From Methanothermococcus thermolithotrophicus DSM 2095 (GTDB lineage: Archaea > AGJL01 > Methanococci > Methanococcales > Methanococcaceae): a stretch of 64,000 nucleotides of DNA. Each line of letters starts with the position of its first letter. Positions within the stretch are counted from its first letter, which is position 1. Below, one piece after another: positions 1 through 9,838 of the stretch. Below the pieces are notes generated by a model, which was given only the letters and a program-made list of their open reading frames with translations, did no database searches and had not been told where the DNA came from. Location: positions 124,001 to 188,000 of the forward strand of contig NZ_OX296583.1 of the NCBI RefSeq assembly GCF_946463545.1, written 5' to 3'. The translations under genes were made by a program, and so were the position numbers.

Positions 1-1
1 T

Positions 2-1063
2 TTACAGTGCGCGGGATTAATAAGTAAAAAAGGAGTTAAAGAACTTGGAAACCCAAAAGGTATGGTAAACAAAGTTAGGGGAGCATATATTTACTCAAAG
101 AACAACAACCTAAAAGTAGGGAATGAAGAGATAAGAGCCTACGTATTTGAAAGAAAAGTTATGGATAAGGACATCGCGACTAGAGCATCAAAAAACACTG
201 ATTTTTTATTAAAAGCATATGGAAAAATCAAAAATGGAAACAAATCTGAAGGATTACTCAGCAAAATGGGGGTTAAACACGGATACGAAAAAAAATATGA
301 TTTATTGGTTTCCCATATGGGAAATAAGTACCACATATCTCCCGAAGTTATAGTTGGGGCCGATGGTGTAAGATCCACAATAGGGAAATCGTTGGGACTT
401 GTGAGAAACAGGGAGATATTAGCCGGAGCTCAGCTTGAACTAGTAAATGTTAACATTGATGATGATTTTGTTTATGTTTTTTTTGATAGAAAATACAGTG
501 AAAAGTTTTTTACTTGGATAATACCAATGGGAAAGGATAGAGTTAGAGTTGGACTATGTGACACTAAAAATGCCTATGAAAAACTCTTAAACTTCATTAA
601 CAATCATCCTGTTGCAAGTGAAATGCTGAAAAATGCTGTTACAGTTGAGTTTTCTATAGGGGCTCTTCCCATAGGTTATTCAAAAACCGTAAGAAACAAC
701 ACATTACTTGTTGGTGATGCAGCCGGACAAGTTAAGCCTTTAAGTGGCGGCGGTTTATACTATGGGGCAAAATGTGCAAAAATATGTGCAAAAATCATAG
801 ATGAATGCCTATCGAATGATTATGACTTAGAATATTTGAAGAATTATGAAAAGCTCTGGAAAAGAGAAGTAGGTAAAGAGATAGATCATGGACTAACACT
901 TAGAAAGATAATGAATAAAATGGATGACAACAAAATTGATAAAATCTTTAAATTTGTAAATGACAGTGAACTGATAGATTATATTAATGAAAAAGGAGAT
1001 ATGGACAGACCATCTACTGTTGTAAAGCATATATTCGATAGATTTATTTTTGGAAGTAATTGA
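2..1063 (+). CDS. Geranylgeranyl reductase family flavoprotein (5' end outside the window)
   Basis: FAD-dependent reductase of the geranylgeranyl reductase family, which in archaea saturates the isoprenoid chains of membrane lipids. The frame is open from base 2, upstream of the first in-window ATG at base 62, and already reads CAGLISKKG, a family signature near the N-terminal FAD domain; the gene is therefore partial and its GxGxxG loop lies outside. Inside are the FAD motifs VGADGVRST and LLVGDAAG followed by PLSGGGLYYG. Family assignment is firm. The exact substrate (digeranylgeranylglycerophospholipid or a paralogous function) cannot be read from sequence. Confidence 0.85.
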   Translation, partial: LQCAGLISKKGVKELGNPKGMVNKVRGAYIYSKNNNLKVGNEEIRAYVFERKVMDKDIATRASKNTDFLLKAYGKIKNGNKSEGLLSKMGVKHGYEKKYDLLVSHMGNKYHISPEVIVGADGVRSTIGKSLGLVRNREILAGAQLELVNVNIDDDFVYVFFDRKYSEKFFTWIIPMGKDRVRVGLCDTKNAYEKLLNFINNHPVASEMLKNAVTVEFSIGALPIGYSKTVRNNTLLVGDAAGQVKPLSGGGLYYGAKCAKICAKIIDECLSNDYDLEYLKNYEKLWKREVGKEIDHGLTLRKIMNKMDDNKIDKIFKFVNDSELIDYINEKGDMDRPSTVVKHIFDRFIFGSN

Positions 1064-1194
1064 TTTGTTGTAATTATGATTATTATATGTGCATATGGTA
1101 AAATCTGATAGTATATATCAACACATCAATTAAAAATTTTTATATATTCTCAAATCCGAATATTACTAGATATAAAAATCGCGGGGATGATATC

Positions 1195-2646
1195 GTGGGT
1201 TTTTTAGATTCCATTACATCTATTTTCAAAAAATCGCCTAAGGTTCACTATGCAAAATCCCAAACCGTGGATTTACTGGAGTTAAACAGAAATCCATACT
1301 ATATTGTGGCATCGGTTGAATTGGGGAATACTACAACAAAATCCATTATAACTGGAACCAATATGGAAACCGGAAAAACCTGCATAATAAGTAAGGAAGT
1401 AAAGATGACTAGGGATGTTAGGCCACCTAAGAAAGGGGAGAAGGTCTTTGGAAAAACCCTTTGGGGAGTAGAATTAACCAAAGAAGCAGTTTCCGACATG
1501 GTAAAGGATGTTTTACTTGGTGCACTTAAAAACGGAAACTTAACAATTGACGATTTGCACTTTGTAGTAAGAAGTACAGGTGTTACAGCAGGTTTTGCAT
1601 CTCCTGAAGAAGTTAGTGCAATGATTATAGCCTTAGCAGACGGGTGTTTAAAGGCAGGAGTTCCCCCTTCAAAAATGGCTCCAGCAATGTCAAAAAATCA
1701 GCTCCCAAAGCCTTTTGACGAATACAGCTTGATGGACAAAATAATTTTTGATGGAGCTGTTACAGGAGTTGTTCCACCAACTGGAAAAGAAGTCGTTGCG
1801 AATGAGATGGAAGGGGAATTGGTTACAGCAGGTATAAAAGTTGGTAGTAAATGGACAGAAGTGGACTTTAGAAACCCATGTATAAGTATTGACTTTGGTA
1901 CAACACTTGCAGGTAGGATTACAGATGACTCAGAACCTTACGCAAAAGTTGTTGGAAATTTATGCGGTTTAGCTGGGGCAATTGCTGATAGTGTTGTAAA
2001 GGGAAGCAAACTTGTTAGTAAAGATAAAGGTGCAGTTTTAGATATTAAAAAAGAGAAAGGAAAAATAAACAAAGAGTTAGCTGAAAAGTATGCAGAAGAG
2101 GCCCATAAATACATAGTAATCAAAGAAGTTCCAGAAGGAGTGGAAAGATTTGGTACGGTTCCAGTAAATCCTGAAAGTGCTAAAAAAGCCGGAACAGTTT
2201 TAATAGGTTGTGATGTTGGTGAAAACGGCAGTGATATTCCAAAATTAAAAGAAATAGGTGCCAAAATTATCCAAGAAAGTAACGTACCTACATTGTTGTA
2301 TACTTTGGATATAATCTCAGCTGAAATCACGAAGAGAATAGTGGCCCTTGCAAAAGAGAAGGGATTGGTAAGTGATAAAACAGCAGTTGGTATAACTGGA
2401 AGAGCAGGAATCACCGGAGAAAAACCAAAACTGGTTTTAGAAAAATTAAATGAATTAGATATATGGAAAAAAGTTGACGATAACGTTGTATTTGTTGAAG
2501 ACGGTCTTGCACTGGGAGCCAGTGTTATGGCAAGATGTATGAACTGTTTAGGTACTCCAAAAGTTCCAATCGGAGGAAATAGGGGAGGAAAATGCATACT
2601 TGGAAAAAGAATGAAATGGCAAAAAGAGAAAGGAATGATAAAATAA
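1195..2646 (+). CDS. Methanogenesis marker protein 14
   Basis: A 483-residue protein of the methanogenesis marker 14 family, found essentially only in methanogens and of unknown biochemical role. It has an ASKHA-like (actin/hexokinase/acetate kinase type) look: a glycine/threonine phosphate-loop motif VELGNTTTKS near residue 42 and a second one, SIDFGTTLAGR, near residue 229. The start is GTG at 1195, preceded by GGGGATGAT; a TATA-like TTTTATATAT lies about 50 bases upstream. It is monocistronic and faces the convergent radA gene. The family call rests on my recognition of the whole sequence; the fold statement is inference. Confidence 0.82.
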   Translation: MGFLDSITSIFKKSPKVHYAKSQTVDLLELNRNPYYIVASVELGNTTTKSIITGTNMETGKTCIISKEVKMTRDVRPPKKGEKVFGKTLWGVELTKEAVSDMVKDVLLGALKNGNLTIDDLHFVVRSTGVTAGFASPEEVSAMIIALADGCLKAGVPPSKMAPAMSKNQLPKPFDEYSLMDKIIFDGAVTGVVPPTGKEVVANEMEGELVTAGIKVGSKWTEVDFRNPCISIDFGTTLAGRITDDSEPYAKVVGNLCGLAGAIADSVVKGSKLVSKDKGAVLDIKKEKGKINKELAEKYAEEAHKYIVIKEVPEGVERFGTVPVNPESAKKAGTVLIGCDVGENGSDIPKLKEIGAKIIQESNVPTLLYTLDIISAEITKRIVALAKEKGLVSDKTAVGITGRAGITGEKPKLVLEKLNELDIWKKVDDNVVFVEDGLALGASVMARCMNCLGTPKVPIGGNRGGKCILGKRMKWQKEKGMIK

Positions 2647-2686
2647 ATAGTTAGGAACTAAAAAAATAAAAAATAATAATTAAAAA

Positions 2687-3655
2687 TTAATCCTGAATTC
2701 CTTTTTCAGTTATTCTAAACATGGCTTCTGCATCAGGTAAATGTGGTGAATCGTAGAGCTTGGCAACTCTTTTATCTCCTTTTCCTTTTCTTAAAAAGAG
2801 CCTAAATGTTGCAGCGTGACCTACAATGTGACCACCGATTGCCTGTTCTGCAGCTCCAAAGAATGCATCAGGCCTTGCAGCAACCTGGTTTGTAACAAGT
2901 ACAATACAGTTGTATAAGTCTGCAAGTTTGTTTAATGTAGCCATGTGCCTACCGAGTTTTTGCTGCCTTTCTGCAAGTTTTCCTCTACCAGTATATTCAT
3001 TTCTAAATGTACTTGTTAAAGAGTCTATTATAACTAATTTAATGTTATCTCCTGATTTTATCAATTCTTCAATTTTTTCTGTAAATAACATCTGCATATC
3101 GGAATTGTATGCTCTAGCAACATATGTATTATCTAAAACCATCTGTCCATCTACTCCAATGGCCTCAGCCATCTGGATAATTCTTTCAGGTCTAAATGTT
3201 CCTTCAGTATCTATATAAACAGCTTTGGGATTTTCGAGCTCGTTTTCTTTTAAACTACTGTCTGCTATAAATACACTGTCTTCAAACTGCAAACTTACAC
3301 ATGCTTGGTGCATAACTTGAGTTTTTCCGCTCCCAAACATACCTGCAAATTCAGTTATTGACTGGCTTTCCAATCCTCCTCCCAATATCTCGTCGAGCTC
3401 TTTACTACCTGTTGATAGTTTCCAAACACTTCGTCTCTGATTTAGGAGATCTACACCACTTTTGAAACCAAGGTCACACATATCCCTTGCAGCCATTATC
3501 ATTTTAGCTGCAGCTTTCTCACTAATTCCTTCAATATCCGTAAGTTCTCCGATAGTTGCAGTAGCAATTTTCATAAAGTCTAAATATCCTGCTTCAATAA
3601 GCTTTTCTGCAGTTGAAGGACCAACTCCTGGTAAATTTGTTAGATCATCAGCCAT
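2687..3655 (-). CDS. radA: DNA repair and recombination protein RadA
   Basis: Archaeal RecA/Rad51 recombinase (322 residues), which forms filaments on single-stranded DNA and catalyses strand exchange in homologous recombination. The N-terminal helix-hairpin-helix domain ([12 protein letters not shown], then IEGISEKAA) is followed by an ATPase core with Walker [10 protein letters not shown] and Walker [10 protein letters not shown]; the L2 region is close to [11 protein letters not shown]. Length is usual for the family. ATG at 3655 has a strong SD (GGAGGATAGT). There is no intein and the gene is single. Confidence 0.97.
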   Translation of the reverse strand: MADDLTNLPGVGPSTAEKLIEAGYLDFMKIATATIGELTDIEGISEKAAAKMIMAARDMCDLGFKSGVDLLNQRRSVWKLSTGSKELDEILGGGLESQSITEFAGMFGSGKTQVMHQACVSLQFEDSVFIADSSLKENELENPKAVYIDTEGTFRPERIIQMAEAIGVDGQMVLDNTYVARAYNSDMQMLFTEKIEELIKSGDNIKLVIIDSLTSTFRNEYTGRGKLAERQQKLGRHMATLNKLADLYNCIVLVTNQVAARPDAFFGAAEQAIGGHIVGHAATFRLFLRKGKGDKRVAKLYDSPHLPDAEAMFRITEKGIQD

Positions 3656-3798
3656 ACTATCCTCCTGTATATAATATATTAATAATAAATATTTAAAAAA
3701 GATATCATTATGACATTAATAAGGTTATCATTATTGACCACTATATAGTTAATGCAATTCACTATTTATAATTTTGTAAGTATATAAAGGTGCAAAAA

Positions 3799-4338
3799 AT
3801 GATAAAAGACGGCGATTTTTTTAGAATGGATGGCGTTCCAATCACAAAAGAAGAAATAAGGGCCGTAAGTATAGGTAAACTAAGATTAAACAAAAATGAC
3901 GTGGTTGTTGACATAGGTTGTGGAAGTGGGGGTATGACTGTTGAAATTGCAAGGAGATGCAAATTTGTTTATGCTATTGACCTTGCAGATGATGCAATAC
4001 ATACAACAAAAAAGAATTTGGAGAAATTTAATATTAAAAACTGTGAAGTAATACATGGTAAAGTAGAGGATGTACTGCCCGATTTAGAATTTAATAAAGT
4101 TTTTATTGGTGGCACAAAAAACATCGATTTGATACTGGAAATATTAAAGAAAAAAGATGTTAGATATATCGTAGCAAATGTAATAGTCCTTGAAAATGCT
4201 ACTAAATTAATAAAAATTCTTGAAGCAGATTATGATGTTGAAATAGTTAATGTTTCAGTTGCATATGGCAAAAAAATAAGTTCTGGCCATATGATGATAG
4301 CAAAAAATCCAATAACAATAATAACTGCAACTAGATAA
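3799..4338 (+). CDS. cbiT: Cobalt-precorrin-6B C15-methyltransferase (decarboxylating)
   Basis: SAM-dependent methyltransferase of anaerobic cobamide synthesis, methylating C15 and decarboxylating the acetate side chain of cobalt-precorrin-6B. The SAM-binding motif VVDIGCGSGGMT and the acidic YAIDLADDAI follow the N-terminal stretch GVPITKEEIRA, all typical of archaeal CbiT. A GTG at 3790 would extend the protein by three residues, but the AAAGGTG there looks like the ribosome binding site for ATG 3799, which also gives the usual family N-terminus. CbiD and CobQ are encoded elsewhere in this window, so the pathway genes are scattered. Confidence 0.9.
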   Translation: MIKDGDFFRMDGVPITKEEIRAVSIGKLRLNKNDVVVDIGCGSGGMTVEIARRCKFVYAIDLADDAIHTTKKNLEKFNIKNCEVIHGKVEDVLPDLEFNKVFIGGTKNIDLILEILKKKDVRYIVANVIVLENATKLIKILEADYDVEIVNVSVAYGKKISSGHMMIAKNPITIITATR

Positions 4339-4438
4339 TGATGTTAGGTTAGATGAACTATATATTTAAATGAGAATCGATATAAATAGATATGGATTAA
4401 CAAGATCATTATTTTGTTTATTGAGATGGTGGGACAAC

Positions 4439-5998
4439 ATGAAAAATACTGCTTACTTTTGTATGGAATTTGCCATCGATCAGGCTTTAAAAACATATGC
4501 TGGGGGATTGGGATTTCTAGCAGGATCTCATTTTAAAGTGGCCAAAAGATTGGAGTTACCACTTGTTGGAGTTTCAATGCTCTGGAGTTATGGATACTAC
4601 GATCAAGTTAGAGATAAAGAAGGCAGGATGAAGGTAGAAAACATCCGAAAGTTCTACGAATTTTTAACAGATATTGATTTAAAGGTTCCGGTAACCATCA
4701 ATGGAGCTACAGTATGGGTTAAAGCATATAAATTAGAAGAAGATGTTTTTGGAACATGTCCGATATATTTTTTAACAACAGATATTCCTGAAAATGACCA
4801 TCTTTCGAGAACTATATCCTATAACTTATACGATGGAAATAATTTAACGCATATAGCTCAGGAAATAGTCCTTGGAATTGGAGGGTATAAAGTTATTAGA
4901 GAATGTGAAAATGTTAAATTATATCACATCAATGAAGCTCATCCTTTGCCACTTGCATTTAAAATGCTTGAGGAGTATGGATTAGATTATGTTAGGGAAC
5001 ATCTTGTTTTTACAACCCATACTCCAGTATCTGCAGGAAATGAAACCCAAGATATAAATTTACTGAACAGTATGGGATTTTTTGGGAATGTAGATGTTAA
5101 AACTGCAGAAAAACTTGGTGGAAACCCATTCAATTTAACTGTTGCAGCATTAAGAATGTCTAAAAAAGCCAATGCAGTTTCAAAGTTACATAAGGACACC
5201 ACAGAGAAAATGTGGAGTTGGGTAGATGATAGATGTGAAATAATAAGCATAACAAACGCTCAGGATAAATACTATTGGCAAGATGAGATAATAAGAGAAG
5301 CTTCAAAGAATAAGGACTATGAAAAACTAAGGGAAAGAAAAATAGAATTGAAAAGGCAGCTCTTTGAAGAAGTTGCAGACCAAACCGGGAAACTTTTTGA
5401 TCCGAATATACTGACCATTGTATGGGCTAGGAGATTTGCAGACTATAAAAGACCTTATTTCCCACTATATGACGAGAAAAGATTGAAAAAATTACTTGAT
5501 GATAAAAAAATACAAATAATTTGGGCAGGAAAACCGCATCCTAACGATTCAAATGCTCAAATTACATTCAATTGGATAATTTCAAAAACAAGAGAATTAA
5601 AAGGAGCTGCGATACTTACAGGTTATGAGTTGAAATTAAGTAAAATGCTAAAAATGGGTTCGGATGTTTGGTTAAACACTCCAAAAAGACCAAATGAAGC
5701 TTCTGGAACATCGGGAATGACCGCATCAATGAATGGTTCAATTCACATGAGTACTTTAGATGGTTGGCATGTAGAATGGGCAGAAATGTATCCTGATGAC
5801 AGTTTTACGATTGGGGACGGAGTAAATACTGATGAGGCTTATGAAGCGAATAGTATGTATGAACAGATTGAAAAAGCTGCCAAGATGTATGATACTGATG
5901 TCTGGTGGGAAAAAGTGGCAAACTGTGTAAATCATGTTGTTGAATACTTCGATGCTGAAAGAATGGTAAAGGAATATGTTGAAAAGATGTATGAGTAA
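4439..5998 (+). CDS. Alpha-glucan (glycogen) phosphorylase family protein
   Basis: A GT35-type glucan phosphorylase homologue of the archaeal/Thermus class, 519 residues from ATG 4439, which has a GATGGTGGGA ribosome site; an in-frame ATG at 4370 lacks one. Phosphorylases degrade glycogen to glucose-1-phosphate using PLP. Family features are the N-terminal YFCMEFAI and TYAGGLGFLAGSH, the phosphate-site region VWARRFADYKRP, and the C-terminal EASGTSGMT plus STLDGWHVEW. The signature normally reads SGTSGMK, with that lysine carrying PLP; here the codon is ACC (Thr). The protein may therefore not be a conventional PLP-dependent phosphorylase, although the rest of the fold is intact. Confidence 0.8.
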   Translation: MKNTAYFCMEFAIDQALKTYAGGLGFLAGSHFKVAKRLELPLVGVSMLWSYGYYDQVRDKEGRMKVENIRKFYEFLTDIDLKVPVTINGATVWVKAYKLEEDVFGTCPIYFLTTDIPENDHLSRTISYNLYDGNNLTHIAQEIVLGIGGYKVIRECENVKLYHINEAHPLPLAFKMLEEYGLDYVREHLVFTTHTPVSAGNETQDINLLNSMGFFGNVDVKTAEKLGGNPFNLTVAALRMSKKANAVSKLHKDTTEKMWSWVDDRCEIISITNAQDKYYWQDEIIREASKNKDYEKLRERKIELKRQLFEEVADQTGKLFDPNILTIVWARRFADYKRPYFPLYDEKRLKKLLDDKKIQIIWAGKPHPNDSNAQITFNWIISKTRELKGAAILTGYELKLSKMLKMGSDVWLNTPKRPNEASGTSGMTASMNGSIHMSTLDGWHVEWAEMYPDDSFTIGDGVNTDEAYEANSMYEQIEKAAKMYDTDVWWEKVANCVNHVVEYFDAERMVKEYVEKMYE

Positions 5999-6302
5999 TA
6001 TGATAGAATAATTATTCTATACCTATCGCTTATTTTTCTAAAGTAATTAAAAGCAAATTTTATTTATTATTTTTTATGTTATGTAATCCATATTATATTT
6101 ACCTAATTTTTTATATTATTAAAAAAATAAGTTAGAGGACCGTATCTATTGTTGAATAGGTAAGAAACACTTTTTCGTTTATGGTGATTCAACTTCCATG
6201 TAGCTTCGCTACAGGGATATAGCTCACCTTCCACTATGTTCGGGTGATTGAATAAAATCCTACGGATTTTATAGCTCACCTTCACTATATTCAGGTGATT
6301 TA
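5999..6302. repeat. Intergenic palindromic-element cluster upstream of the helicase gene
   Basis: No gene is visible in these 304 bases. The right half is a mosaic of small inverted repeats: TGTAGC-TTC-GCTACA near 6196-6210, then two copies of an AGCTCACC...GGTGATT unit flanking the stem TAAAATCC-TAC-GGATTTTA near 6252-6270. The last GGTGA (6294-6298) is the ribosome binding site of the ATG at 6303 and can pair with TCACCT at 6276-6281. The same architecture recurs near 9.8, 11.9, 36.0, 48.6 and 52.3-52.9 kb. The left part is plain AT-rich DNA. Confidence 0.75.
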
Positions 6303-8276
6303 ATGAATATTCACGAGTTTAAAGAATATATTCATGACAAATTCCCATACTATACGATCAGACCGCAACAGATTAAAATGATGGAAAAGATTTTCCACTG
6401 TGTATCTAATGGGAAAAATTTAGTGATTGAAGCTCCGACAGGTGTTGGAAAAACTCTTTCTTACCTTATTCCTGCACTTTATTTTGCAGAAAAGGGAAAG
6501 AGAGTCATGATTTTAACTGAAACAATAGACCAGCAGGAAAGGATATTTGAAGATTTAAATTCATTAAAACATAATTTAAAAGTATCATTTATGATGGGGA
6601 AGGGAAATTTTTTCTGTAAATCCAAAGGAGAAAAAGCAAACACCCTTTACTGCCAGCTAAACAAGAGATGCAACTACCGACCGAATAAAAAACCAAACTG
6701 CATCTGTGGAACAAAAAAAGAACCGATAACAATAGATGATGTAACAAAATACTACTGCCCATTCTGTGTTTGTGACTATCAAAAAGCAAAAATTGAAAGC
6801 ACCGATGCAGATGTTGTAATCATGAACAACAGCATATACTATTATCTAAAAGATGAAATAGACAAAAAAAAGAAAACTGAAATAATATTCTGTGATGAAG
6901 CCCATAAACTAGAAGGAAGTATAAGAAATGCTGCTACAATCACTATAAATCCAGATATAGCCATTAAAAGACTTAGGTTTATGGCTTATCACTATTCACC
7001 AAGTAAATTAAAGAGGTACTTTGAAAGAACTGACAGTGATGAAGGTTTCTGGACTGTAGTTGAAGACTATGTTTCAAAAAATGCTGCCACCATTAAAGAC
7101 TGTAAAAATACACTTATCTTCGATGGCTTTAAGATAACTTCTTGGAAATTTAATGAGGACGTAGCAATATTGGGAACACTTTTAGACGGATATCAGCAGA
7201 TAAAGAAGATAAAACAAAAAATCCAAGGACTTCAAGACAACGTAGAATTGGATAAAAAAAGTTTAAAGTTCAAGATAGATAATAAGGCACTCATACCATT
7301 GGAGCTCCAATTTGTCACCGAAAGAAGAATTGGAGATATGGCATTAATGGAGTTTTTAAACAATTTGGACGGGTTAAAATCAATAACAAACAACTTTGTA
7401 GTTTATAAAAATAACAACTCAATACTTTGTGAGCCTGTTTTTGTTTCAAGCTATTTAAAAAGGCTTTATGGTGATGCTTCGGTTATTCATTGCTCGGCTA
7501 CAATTGGGGACTTAGGTATCCATGCACTTAAAACCGGGATGGGCAGCAGTGAAAAACTGATTTTAGACAGTCCATTTCCAAAGGATAGGAGAAAAATCAT
7601 TGCATTAAGTGACGGAGAAGACATGAAGTTTAACTATACTTCCCCACTATCAAACGACTTAAAGAGAAAAAAAGCAAATGAAAATCTTCTAAAGCTCATA
7701 AAAGCCTGCGATGGTAATACATTAGTTTTATTTAAGAGCTTCGGAGACTTAAAAAGTGCTTATGAATATCTGGTAGATAGATTGAATAGAAGAATATATT
7801 GTTATGAACCAGGAATGGATGGGAAGGAAGCTAAAAAATTAAAAGAAACGTTTGAAAAACACGGAGGTATACTACTTGCGACAGGAAGGTTTGCAGAAGG
7901 AGTAGATATTCCAGGAGACGCACTAACAAGTGTTATTATAGATAGCCTTCCTTTCCCGGTTCCAACACCATTGTTAAAAAGGGAGCAGAATTTATTGGAA
8001 GATAGATTAAAACTTAAAGGGGCTAAAAATGCACATTGGAACGCTTTTTTAATGACTTCGTTCCACATAATGGCTAGAACAGTTATTCAGATGATAGGAA
8101 GACTTATAAGAACAGAAACAGACTACGGTGTAGTGGTTATCCAGGACAAAAGATTCAGTGACTGGGTTGGAAATGAGATGATAAAAAGAGGATATTTGAA
8201 AAATAGATACGATACCATGTCTTTAAGTATGGCTGTTAAACATATTCCAAAGTTCATGAGTGAGTACCGAGAATAG
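6303..8276 (+). CDS. Rad3/XPD/DinG-type iron-sulfur DNA helicase
   Basis: Superfamily 2 helicase of the XPD/DinG group (657 residues), expected to unwind DNA 5'-3' in repair or replication restart. Walker A EAPTGVGKT lies near residues 43-51 and the DEAH box reads CDEAHKLE. Between them is a cysteine-rich segment (FFCKSK, YCQLNKRC, CICGTK, YYCPFCVCDY) in the place of the Fe-S domain of this group. C-terminal motifs include ATGRFAEGVDIPG and QMIGRLIRTETDYG. The cysteine block holds more cysteines than the four needed for one 4Fe-4S cluster. Its SD comes from the palindromic element abutting the ATG. Confidence 0.88.
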   Translation: MNIHEFKEYIHDKFPYYTIRPQQIKMMEKIFHCVSNGKNLVIEAPTGVGKTLSYLIPALYFAEKGKRVMILTETIDQQERIFEDLNSLKHNLKVSFMMGKGNFFCKSKGEKANTLYCQLNKRCNYRPNKKPNCICGTKKEPITIDDVTKYYCPFCVCDYQKAKIESTDADVVIMNNSIYYYLKDEIDKKKKTEIIFCDEAHKLEGSIRNAATITINPDIAIKRLRFMAYHYSPSKLKRYFERTDSDEGFWTVVEDYVSKNAATIKDCKNTLIFDGFKITSWKFNEDVAILGTLLDGYQQIKKIKQKIQGLQDNVELDKKSLKFKIDNKALIPLELQFVTERRIGDMALMEFLNNLDGLKSITNNFVVYKNNNSILCEPVFVSSYLKRLYGDASVIHCSATIGDLGIHALKTGMGSSEKLILDSPFPKDRRKIIALSDGEDMKFNYTSPLSNDLKRKKANENLLKLIKACDGNTLVLFKSFGDLKSAYEYLVDRLNRRIYCYEPGMDGKEAKKLKETFEKHGGILLATGRFAEGVDIPGDALTSVIIDSLPFPVPTPLLKREQNLLEDRLKLKGAKNAHWNAFLMTSFHIMARTVIQMIGRLIRTETDYGVVVIQDKRFSDWVGNEMIKRGYLKNRYDTMSLSMAVKHIPKFMSEYRE

Positions 8277-8493
8277 GCTTGTGCATTAAAATCGCTGCTA
8301 TTAAAGTAAATTTTAAATTTGACAACATATACTTAAAATTTATAGTAATTTAAATTATTTATTTAATTCAATTCAGATATATGCAAAGTTTATAAATTCG
8401 CACACCACCATATAAATAAAATGATGATTAATTTTATTTTAAATTAATAATCTATTTCAATAACATATTATTATTAAAGTATCGGGTGATTCT

Positions 8494-9753
8494 ATGTTCG
8501 TTAGAGAGATTGAATTAAGGGGGCATATCATAGACAACTTAATACTCCCAAAAGTTTTTGATACTGTTTTAGATTTAGATGGAGATTACAAGGTTCTAGA
8601 GTTTGACATAGGAAAGAAAAAAACCGATCCATCATATGCAAAAATATTAATTTGCGGAAAAAATCAACAACATCTGGATCAAATACTGGAAGAGCTCCAG
8701 AACATTGGGGCAGAGATTCCAGAGATTGAGGATGTAGAATTAAAGCCTGCAGAAAAAGACATGGTACTACCAGATGGGTTCTACTCAACTACGAACCACC
8801 CAACTTACATAAAATATAACGGTAACTGGATAGAGGTTGAAAACCCAAAAATGGATGCGGTTATTGTAGTTTATCCAGAAGAAAATAGGGCAGAGACTAA
8901 GGTCATAAGAAAAATCAAAAAAGGAGACTTAATTGTTGTAGGTCACAAAGGAATTAGGGTTATCCCACCTGAAAAACCAAGGGAAAAAGGAGAGTTATTT
9001 GAGTTTATGAACTCTGAAGTTTCTTCGGAAAAACCAAAAGAAGCCATTATCAGAAAAATAGCGAAACAAATGTACCAAATAAGGGAAGAATACAGGAAAA
9101 CCGGAAAAGGTGGAATAGCAATAGTTGGAGGGCCGGCAATAATTCACACAGGTGGAGGTCCTGCACTTGCTAAATTAATTAAAATGGGTTATGTTCAAGC
9201 ATTACTTGCAGGAAACGCACTTGCTACCCACGATATTGAAAGTGCCCTTTACGGAACTTCTTTAGGAGTAAACATTGAGAGTGCAAAACCTGTTTCAGGA
9301 GGGCACAAACACCACCTATACGCAATAAACACGATCATGAAGGCCGGTAGCATTAAAGATGCAGTTGAAAAAGGAATTTTAAATAAAGGAATTATGTACG
9401 AGTGTGTAAAAAATAATGTTCCTTACGTCCTAGCGGGAAGTATTAGAGACGATGGACCACTCCCAGATGTTATTACAGATGTTGTTGAAGCCCAGGACAA
9501 AATGAGGGCTGCAATATTAGATAAAAAAATGGTAATGATGCTTTCAACACTCCTACACTCAATAGCCACTGGAAACTTGATGCCTTCATACATAAAGACG
9601 GTTTGTGTTGACATACTTCCTGCAACAGTAACAAAATTGATGGATAGGGGAACATCTCAGGCAATAGGTGTAGTTACAGACGTTGGAGTATTTTTAGTAC
9701 TACTTGTTGAAGAGCTCGAGAGGCTGGAAGCTCAGAATAAAAATAATGAATAA
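8494..9753 (+). CDS. Archaeal ornithine cyclodeaminase (LOR/SDH domain, TIGR00300 family)
   Basis: A 419-residue protein of the TIGR00300 'LOR/SDH bifunctional enzyme conserved domain' family. A Methanococcus maripaludis member was reported as an NAD-dependent ornithine cyclodeaminase (ornithine to proline and ammonia), unrelated to the bacterial enzyme; the same domain forms the C-terminal part of cyanobacterial AgrE/ArgZ. Visible motifs are IAIVGGPAIIHTGGGPALAK, LLAGNALATHDIESA, SGGHKHHLYAIN and LAGSIRDDGPLPDV. The start is ATG 8494 with GGTGATTCT directly upstream. The upstream 217 bases are AT-rich with a possible TATA (AGTTTATAAATT) near 8389-8400. Confidence 0.85.
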   Translation: MFVREIELRGHIIDNLILPKVFDTVLDLDGDYKVLEFDIGKKKTDPSYAKILICGKNQQHLDQILEELQNIGAEIPEIEDVELKPAEKDMVLPDGFYSTTNHPTYIKYNGNWIEVENPKMDAVIVVYPEENRAETKVIRKIKKGDLIVVGHKGIRVIPPEKPREKGELFEFMNSEVSSEKPKEAIIRKIAKQMYQIREEYRKTGKGGIAIVGGPAIIHTGGGPALAKLIKMGYVQALLAGNALATHDIESALYGTSLGVNIESAKPVSGGHKHHLYAINTIMKAGSIKDAVEKGILNKGIMYECVKNNVPYVLAGSIRDDGPLPDVITDVVEAQDKMRAAILDKKMVMMLSTLLHSIATGNLMPSYIKTVCVDILPATVTKLMDRGTSQAIGVVTDVGVFLVLLVEELERLEAQNKNNE

Positions 9754-9770
9754 AAATAAAAAATGAGAGA

Positions 9771-9813
9771 ATCGGAGAGCTACGAAAATCCGAAGGATTT
9801 TCGTTCAATCACC
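9771..9813. repeat. Palindromic element (single complete copy)
   Basis: A compact example of the dispersed element: ATCGGAGAGCTAC, then a perfect 9-bp stem CGAAAATCC-GAA-GGATTTTCG, then TTCAATCACC. On the minus strand this reads GGTGATTGAA(C), stem, GTAGCTC, CCGAT. It lies between the cyclodeaminase gene and the following gene, about 25 bases before the latter's start, so it could act in the mRNA as a processing or stability hairpin. Related copies interrupt coding sequence near 52.8-52.9 kb. Confidence 0.8.
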
Positions 9814-9838
9814 TAAAAAATAAGTTGGCAGGGATATA

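Noticed and set aside
1938-2597. 219-codon minus-strand frame opposite methanogenesis marker 14
   Set aside because: Antisense shadow; Ser/Phe/Pro-rich composition typical of reverse-complemented coding DNA.
6103-6285. 60-codon minus-strand frame upstream of the helicase gene
   Set aside because: Consists mostly of the palindromic repeats; no SD or homology.
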